From JBCBKL01 sp038521825 (GTDB lineage Bacteria > Pseudomonadota > Alphaproteobacteria > Rhodobacterales > Rhodobacteraceae), in assembly GCA_038521825.1 (NCBI GenBank), contig JBCBKL010000050.1, forward strand, positions 1 to 9,803: a stretch of 9,803 bases of DNA, in the 5' to 3' direction. The notes under the pieces were generated by a model. It was not told the origin of the DNA. It worked only from the letters and a program-made list of their open reading frames with translations, and made no database searches. Below are positions 6,071-9,803 of the stretch, in pieces. Positions within the stretch are counted from its first letter, which is position 1; each line of letters opens with the position of its first letter. Made by a program: the position numbers and the translations under genes.

Positions 6071-6937
6071 ATGTCGAGCATTCTTACAAACAACGGCGCA
6101 ATGGTTGCGCTGCAAACGCTGAAATCGATCAACAAAGATCTGGGCATGGTCCAGAATCAAATCTCGACCGGCAAAGAAGTTGCAACTGCCAAGGACAACT
6201 CGGCGATTTGGGCCATCTCGAAAGTGATGGAATCTGACGTTTCCGGTTTCAAGGCAATCTCGGACTCACTGGCGGTCGGTGAGTCAACTGTTGCGGTTGC
6301 CTCGGCTGGTGCCGAACAAATCGTCGACGTCCTTAAGGACATGAAGGAGCTGGCGGTCGCGGCGACAAGTGAAACCGCTGACTTTGCAAAGATCGAAGCC
6401 GACATGGCTGAGAAGCAAGCACAGATCGAGTCAATCGTCGGTGCGTCTCAGTTCAATGGGGTCAACCTTCTTGCTACCGATATCGACGGTAGCGGCGCTG
6501 GTACGACCACCCTGTCGGTTCTGTCGTCTCTCGATCGTTCCGGTCAGAACGATAGCACGAATGGCAACGCACCAGTAGTCTCCACGATCGATGTGGCAAC
6601 AGTCGACTTTCAGACGAACCTGAACGTCGCTGGCCGTACGGCAATCGCCGACTCAGCAACCGCGGCGACAGCCCTGACCGAAATCGAAGGCTTCTTGCAG
6701 ACAGCGGTCGAGGGCGCTGCGTCTCTCGGTGCATCAGCAAAACGCATCGATGCGCAGGGTGATTTTGTCGGTAAACTCACCGATGCGATGAAGTCGGGTA
6801 TCGGCGCCTTGGTTGACGCCGACATGGAAGAGGCGTCTGCACGTCTTCAGGCGTTGCAAACGCAGCAGCAGCTTGGCGTTCAGGCTCTCTCCATCGCCAA
6901 CCAGGCACCGCAGTCGATCCTGTCGCTGTTCCGGTAA
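6071..6937 (+). CDS. fliC: Flagellin
   Basis: Filament subunit of 288 residues, the short form common in alphaproteobacteria. The conserved N-terminal D0/D1 helices cover about residues 1-135 (SSILTNNGAMVALQTLKSIN, ISTGKEVATAKDNSAIWAIS, then FNGVNLL). A short variable middle at about 136-190 is rich in Ser, Thr, Asp and Gly. The C-terminal D1/D0 helices end in LQTQQQLGVQALSIANQAPQ and ILSLFR. The large outer D2/D3 domains of enteric flagellin are absent. No cysteine is seen and there is no signal peptide, as expected for flagellar type III export. The ATG at 6071 is chosen over 6065 by ribosome-site spacing and family start. The gene stands in its own unit between a structured leader and a GC hairpin, and is followed by flaF and flbT, which act on flagellin production. 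Confidence 0.96.
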   Translation: MSSILTNNGAMVALQTLKSINKDLGMVQNQISTGKEVATAKDNSAIWAISKVMESDVSGFKAISDSLAVGESTVAVASAGAEQIVDVLKDMKELAVAATSETADFAKIEADMAEKQAQIESIVGASQFNGVNLLATDIDGSGAGTTTLSVLSSLDRSGQNDSTNGNAPVVSTIDVATVDFQTNLNVAGRTAIADSATAATALTEIEGFLQTAVEGAASLGASAKRIDAQGDFVGKLTDAMKSGIGALVDADMEEASARLQALQTQQQLGVQALSIANQAPQSILSLFR

Positions 6938-6948
6938 GACAGTCGTTT

Positions 6949-6970
6949 GGGGCGCGCTCTGGCGCGCCCC
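6949..6970 (+). terminator. Strong GC hairpin after fliC (terminator or mRNA stabiliser)
   Basis: GGGGCGCGC at 6949-6957 pairs perfectly with GCGCGCCCC at 6962-6970 around a TCTG loop, nine G-C pairs. It begins 12 bases after the fliC stop. The downstream sequence TCGCTCCGAT has no T-run, so it is not a textbook intrinsic terminator. It may terminate partially or protect the flagellin mRNA 3' end, letting fliC be made in excess over flaF and flbT. Confidence 0.65.
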
Positions 6971-7002
6971 TCGCTCCGATAGGTCAGTCCCTCTAGCTGC
7001 GT

Positions 7003-7007
7003 AAAGG
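7003..7007 (+). promoter_or_regulatory. Ribosome binding site supporting a GTG start for flaF
   Basis: AAAGG lies seven bases before the GTG at 7015. The next in-frame ATG (7030) has no comparable site, so the GTG start is preferred and gives MNPQLMARQ, a usual FlaF opening. Confidence 0.6.
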
Positions 7008-7014
7008 TCGTCGC

Positions 7015-7392
7015 GTGAACCCTCAATTAATGGCACGGCAGAAATATGCCGCAACGAGCCTCACAGTTCAGACGGGCCGCCGTTCCGAATATGACGTGAT
7101 TGCTCACGTGACACAGCGGCTTAGAAAAACAGCGCAAAATGCGAAAACCGACTTTGCGGCATATGCGGCGGCTCTGAACGATAACAGACGACTTTGGAAT
7201 GCACTGGCCGTCGATGTGGCAGATGCAGAAAATCAGTTGCCTGACGAACTGCGGGCTCGTGTTTTCTATTTGGCTGAATTCACCAATCAATACACCAGCA
7301 AGATCTTAGGACAAAAGGCTTCGGTAATGCCTTTGCTAGAGATCAATGTCGCGATTATGCGCGGCCTAAAATCTGAGGCGAGTTTTCAATGA
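7015..7392 (+). CDS. flaF: Flagellar biosynthesis regulator FlaF
   Basis: A 125-residue cytoplasmic protein of the FlaF family. FlaF is needed for flagellin secretion in Caulobacter and affects flagellin levels in several alphaproteobacteria, often opposing FlbT. Recognisable segments are the N-terminal MNPQLMARQ, EYDVIAHVTQRLRKTAQ at about residues 26-42, the ALNDNRRLWNALAVDVAD segment at about 49-66, and the conserved LPDELRARVFYLAEFTNQYT at about 71-90. The protein is predicted to be mainly helical with no membrane segment. It begins at GTG 7015, 77 bases after fliC beyond the GC hairpin, and overlaps flbT by four bases (ATGA), so FlaF and FlbT should be made in a fixed ratio. Confidence 0.93.
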   Translation: MNPQLMARQKYAATSLTVQTGRRSEYDVIAHVTQRLRKTAQNAKTDFAAYAAALNDNRRLWNALAVDVADAENQLPDELRARVFYLAEFTNQYTSKILGQKASVMPLLEINVAIMRGLKSEASFQ

Positions 7393-7790
7393 GCGGACTG
7401 ATACTCAAGCTTAGCCCGAAAGAAAGAGTGCTGATTAACAGTGCTGTAATCGAGAATGGTGACCGCCGCAGCCGATTGGCAATTATGACGCCCGATGCAA
7501 AAATCTTGCGGTTGCGTGACGCCATACATCCGGAAGATGCGAAAACACCGGTCAGACGGGTCTGCTACGCCGTTCAGCTCATTCTGTCAGGGGACAGTAG
7601 CGCGGGTGACACGCACATGCCGCTGCTGAGAAATATAGAAGAGCTAAGCCAGGTTTTCGTTGATCCTGACAGCCGAAGACACCTTGATCTTGCATCGCAT
7701 TCCCTGATCGCCGGCGATCACTACCGTTGCCTGAAGGCACTGCGATCACTTCTTCCTCGCGAGGAACGCCTTCTGGCGTCCAAGTGCTGA
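7389..7790 (+). CDS. flbT: Flagellin mRNA regulator FlbT
   Basis: A 133-residue FlbT-family protein. In Caulobacter FlbT acts after transcription by binding the 5' leader of flagellin mRNA and promoting its decay; in some relatives it instead promotes flagellin production. The conserved N-terminal part is clear: MSGLILKLSPKERVLINSAV, ENGDRRSRLAI, then KILRLRDAIHPEDAKTPVRRVCYAVQLILSGD. Positive residues (K, R) are frequent, consistent with RNA binding. A GAGG at 7375-7378 precedes the ATG by ten bases, within flaF. Its stop TGA shares one base with the ATG of the DUF1217 gene (TGATG), giving translational coupling. Its nearest likely target is the structured fliC leader upstream, but direction of control here cannot be told from sequence. 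Confidence 0.94.
   Translation: MSGLILKLSPKERVLINSAVIENGDRRSRLAIMTPDAKILRLRDAIHPEDAKTPVRRVCYAVQLILSGDSSAGDTHMPLLRNIEELSQVFVDPDSRRHLDLASHSLIAGDHYRCLKALRSLLPREERLLASKC
7763..7781 (+). repeat. Hairpin at the end of flbT, just before the DUF1217 start
   Basis: ACGCC at 7766-7770 pairs with GGCGT at 7775-7779 around a TTCT loop, and two further G-C pairs (7763-7764 with 7780-7781) extend it past a bulged A. It ends eight bases before the ATG at 7790 and overlaps GAGGA at 7761-7765, the only purine-rich ribosome-site candidate nearby. Confidence 0.4.
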
Positions 7791-8578
7791 TGTTTCAACC
7801 GGTCGTCATATCAAGCGGTATTGCTGGCTGGCAGTTTCTGCAGGCAACCTATGATCGGCAGGTCAAGAGCTTTAACACTTCCGCACAGCTAAAGCGCGAC
7901 ACGGACTACTTTGAACAGGAAATTGAAAACGTAAGAACAGCAGAAGAGCTGGTGTCTGACCGTCGGCTGCTAACGGTTGCGCTCGGGGCTTTTGGTCTCG
8001 AAGACGACATCAACAACACATACTTCATCAAAAAGATGTTGGAAGAAGGCACCACAGCAGAAGACAGCCTCGCCAACCGCTTCACTGATGAGCGATACAA
8101 GGATTTCTCCGCTGCATTCGGCTTCGGACCCACCGAGATACCAGGCAACCTTCGAGAGTCATTTGCTGAGGAAATCATAGCGAAATTCCAGGCACAACGT
8201 TTCGAGGCGGCAGTGGGTGAACAGAACGAGTCGATGCGCATCGCGCTCTATGCCGAGCGCAGTCTAAACGAGACCGTGGGCGAAGATGTCTCAGAGAATG
8301 CAAAATGGTTCAGTATCATGGGTCAGCCGCCGCTGCGGTCCCTTTTTGAGACAGCCTTGGGCCTGCCGCAAGGCTTTGGGCAGGCGGACATCGACCAACA
8401 ACTAAGCGTCTTCAAAGACAGGGCCTCTGCGATCTTCGGCAGCGATGATCCGGCCATTTTTCTTGAAGATGAGATCCGCGAAGATCTTATCAACAAGTAC
8501 CTTGCTCGATCTCAGATCAACGAATTCGGCAGCCTTAACTCATCCGCGTCAATCGCGCTAACCCTTCTACAAACGTAG
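7790..8578 (+). CDS. DUF1217 flagellar-cluster protein of unknown function
   Basis: A 262-residue protein of the DUF1217 family, often found in flagellar clusters of alphaproteobacteria but without an established function. It has no signal peptide or membrane segment and is rich in acidic residues and predicted helices. Family-like segments are GWQFLQATYDRQ at 13-24, DRRLLTVALGAFGLEDDI at 57-74, and FTDERYKDFSAAFGFG about 25 residues further on. A partly similar segment, PPLRSLFETALGLP, recurs at about 180-193, hinting at an internal repeat. The ATG at 7790 overlaps the flbT stop by one base (TGATG); upstream TTG starts have no support. No good ribosome site is present, so expression probably depends on flbT translation. 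The position suggests a role in export or assembly of filament or hook, which is inference. It converges on fliI 47 bases away. Confidence 0.85.
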   Translation: MFQPVVISSGIAGWQFLQATYDRQVKSFNTSAQLKRDTDYFEQEIENVRTAEELVSDRRLLTVALGAFGLEDDINNTYFIKKMLEEGTTAEDSLANRFTDERYKDFSAAFGFGPTEIPGNLRESFAEEIIAKFQAQRFEAAVGEQNESMRIALYAERSLNETVGEDVSENAKWFSIMGQPPLRSLFETALGLPQGFGQADIDQQLSVFKDRASAIFGSDDPAIFLEDEIREDLINKYLARSQINEFGSLNSSASIALTLLQT

Positions 8579-8625
8579 ATCCGGCGCGTTTACTTGCGAT
8601 CGGAGCTTGTCGAAGACCAGACCGA

Positions 8626-9803
8626 TCATACTGCACCTTTTCGCGGTAAGTCACCGGCCCGGCGCAGCGTCAACTCCAGCAGCTCAAAACTATGGTCGAT
8701 ACCTTGTTCATGGCGCCTGCCGAAGAATGTATCAAGGTGCGGATATGCCTCACGTGCACAATCGATTTCGGCATTTCCGCCTTGAGAATAAAGGCCGGAA
8801 GTCAGCATCATTTCATTCTCCGAGTAAACACCCAGCAGACGTCGGGCACGAGCGATCAGGTCGTTTTCGCTCTCAGTTGCCGCTGCAGGGAGGCTGCGCG
8901 AGACGGATCGCAGCACGTCAACCGCCGGAAAACGACCGCGCTCCGCAATTCCCCGATCAAGAACAACGTGACCGTCGAGGACCCCACGCAAGACGTCGGC
9001 GATTGGTTCATCCATATCCGAGCCCGCAACCAAAACGCTGAAGATGCCGGTTATGCTGCCGCTATCGACGGGGCCGGGACCTGCACGCTCGCACAGAGAT
9101 GCGATGATGTGGGCCGTGGATGGAGGAAATCCACGAAGAACGGGGGCCTCGCCAGCTGCGGCGGCAACCTCACGATGTGCCTCGGCGAATCTCGTGATCG
9201 AATCCGCAATCAAAAGGACCGAGCACCCCGCATCCCTAAAATGCTCGGCGACTGCCATGGCAGTCCATGCACACCGCCGTCTCGTTAGTGCGGACGCATC
9301 GGACGTGGCGGCGACGATAACCGAACGTGCAAGACCAGCCGGCCCCAGAGTATCCTCGGTGAACTGCTTCAGCTCGCGCCCGCGCTCGCCGACCATGGCG
9401 ATCACGGCCACGTCCGCAGAGATCTTTCTGGCAAAATCTCCCATCAGGGTAGATTTGCCGACACCTGATCCAGCGAAAACCCCAACACGCTGGCCGCGGA
9501 CGATCGGCAACATCGTGTCAAAGACGGCAAGCCCCGTCGCGAAGCGGGATCCAAGCCGGCCCCGACTGATCGGCGAAGGAGGGGCGGAAAGAAGATGTCT
9601 GACTTCGAGCCCCTTGCGCAAGGGACGGCCATCCATCGGTCGGCCGTTAGGATCGATGATCCGACCCAGCCAAGACGCGTGCGGGAAGATCCCTCGAGGC
9701 TCTATCAGAACGGCCCGATCGCCATGCGCCAATCCTTCGAGATCGTCGTCCATAAGGACGGTCAGATTGCCATCAATCCTCGTCCCCACAACCTCACCGG
9801 AAC
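8626..9803 (-). CDS. fliI: Flagellar export ATPase FliI (5' end cut by the window edge)
   Basis: Cytoplasmic F1-beta-like ATPase that energises flagellar type III export. The reading frame stays open to the right edge, so the start is missing; about 390 residues are present and, against a usual FliI of about 440, roughly 50 N-terminal residues are lacking. The GTG at 9789 is an internal valine, since the frame continues upstream with SGEV. Walker A AGSGVGKST lies at 9474-9448, followed by VGERGRE with the catalytic-type glutamate. Walker B LLIADSITR is near 9214-9190, and the SGSITGIFSVLVAGSDMDEPIAD and LDGHVVLDRGIAERGRFPAVD segments are typical of FliI. A type III secretion ATPase (YscN/SctN) is the alternative, but the flagellar neighbours decide for FliI. 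It is convergent with the DUF1217 gene; no clear terminator lies in the 47-base gap. Confidence 0.93.
   Translation of the reverse strand, partial: SGEVVGTRIDGNLTVLMDDDLEGLAHGDRAVLIEPRGIFPHASWLGRIIDPNGRPMDGRPLRKGLEVRHLLSAPPSPISRGRLGSRFATGLAVFDTMLPIVRGQRVGVFAGSGVGKSTLMGDFARKISADVAVIAMVGERGRELKQFTEDTLGPAGLARSVIVAATSDASALTRRRCAWTAMAVAEHFRDAGCSVLLIADSITRFAEAHREVAAAAGEAPVLRGFPPSTAHIIASLCERAGPGPVDSGSITGIFSVLVAGSDMDEPIADVLRGVLDGHVVLDRGIAERGRFPAVDVLRSVSRSLPAAATESENDLIARARRLLGVYSENEMMLTSGLYSQGGNAEIDCAREAYPHLDTFFGRRHEQGIDHSFELLELTLRRAGDLPRKGAV

Noticed and set aside
7435..7449. TTAA-N7-GTAA (7 of 8 match to the CtrA consensus)
   Set aside because: It lies inside the conserved coding sequence of flbT, encoding family-typical residues (VLINSAV), and no promoter is expected there.
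7727..7789. Upstream TTG start extending the DUF1217 protein by 21 residues
   Set aside because: The extra residues are low-complexity and overlap the conserved end of flbT. The ATG at 7790 gives the MFQPVV start with TGATG coupling.
8598..8627. Inverted repeat GATCGG/CCGATC between the DUF1217 gene and fliI as a shared terminator
   Set aside because: Only six base pairs across an 18-base loop, no T-run in either direction, and one arm overlaps the fliI stop codon; too weak to call.
8692..9288. A 198-codon plus-strand open frame opposite fliI
   Set aside because: It is antisense to the conserved ATPase core of fliI and its translation shows no domain; a shadow frame.

Overview
The window looks like chromosome of an alphaproteobacterium, most likely of the Rhodobacteraceae (roseobacter) type. 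The best evidence is a short flagellin (about 288 residues, starting MSSILTNNGAM and ending ILSLFR) followed directly by flaF and flbT, a trio typical of alphaproteobacteria. A DUF1217 protein and a stand-alone rod-binding protein of the CheL/FlgJ-N type support this. GC is moderately high by eye, and genes are tightly packed with many 4-base ATGA overlaps.

Region 1 (1-3025, + strand) is the 3' part of a polyamine-type operon. It holds two inner-membrane ABC permeases of the PotH and PotI kind and an FAD-dependent DAO-family oxidoreductase resembling gamma-glutamylputrescine oxidase (PuuB). All three are joined by ATGA overlaps. The ATP-binding and periplasmic-binding subunits would lie upstream, outside the window.

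Region 2 (3027-9803) is a flagellar cluster in several transcription units. On the minus strand, fliK and then flgD (hook-length control, hook cap) run toward the polyamine operon and meet it with one base between the stop codons. On the plus strand, diverging from fliK, are a rod-binding protein (cheL/flgJ-like) and an overlapping FlgN-like export chaperone. A 207-base leader region follows, then flagellin fliC, a strong GC hairpin, and flaF-flbT-DUF1217, which are translationally coupled. The flagellar export ATPase fliI comes back on the minus strand and is cut by the right edge.

Working together, FliI powers export, the FlgN-like protein probably escorts hook-filament junction proteins, CheL/FlgJ-N and FlgD assemble rod and hook, FliK sets hook length, and FliC builds the filament. 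FlaF and FlbT adjust flagellin secretion and flagellin mRNA use. No stretch longer than 300 bases lacks a gene; the largest gap is 5864-6070. No RNA genes, insertion sequences, CRISPR arrays or signs of recent transfer were seen.

Most of the window is ordinary flagellar and transport biology. The parts most worth a second look are the structured fliC leader as a possible FlbT target, the paired TTA-N8-TTA motifs in both regulatory gaps (possible CtrA sites), and the uncharacterised DUF1217 gene coupled to flbT.
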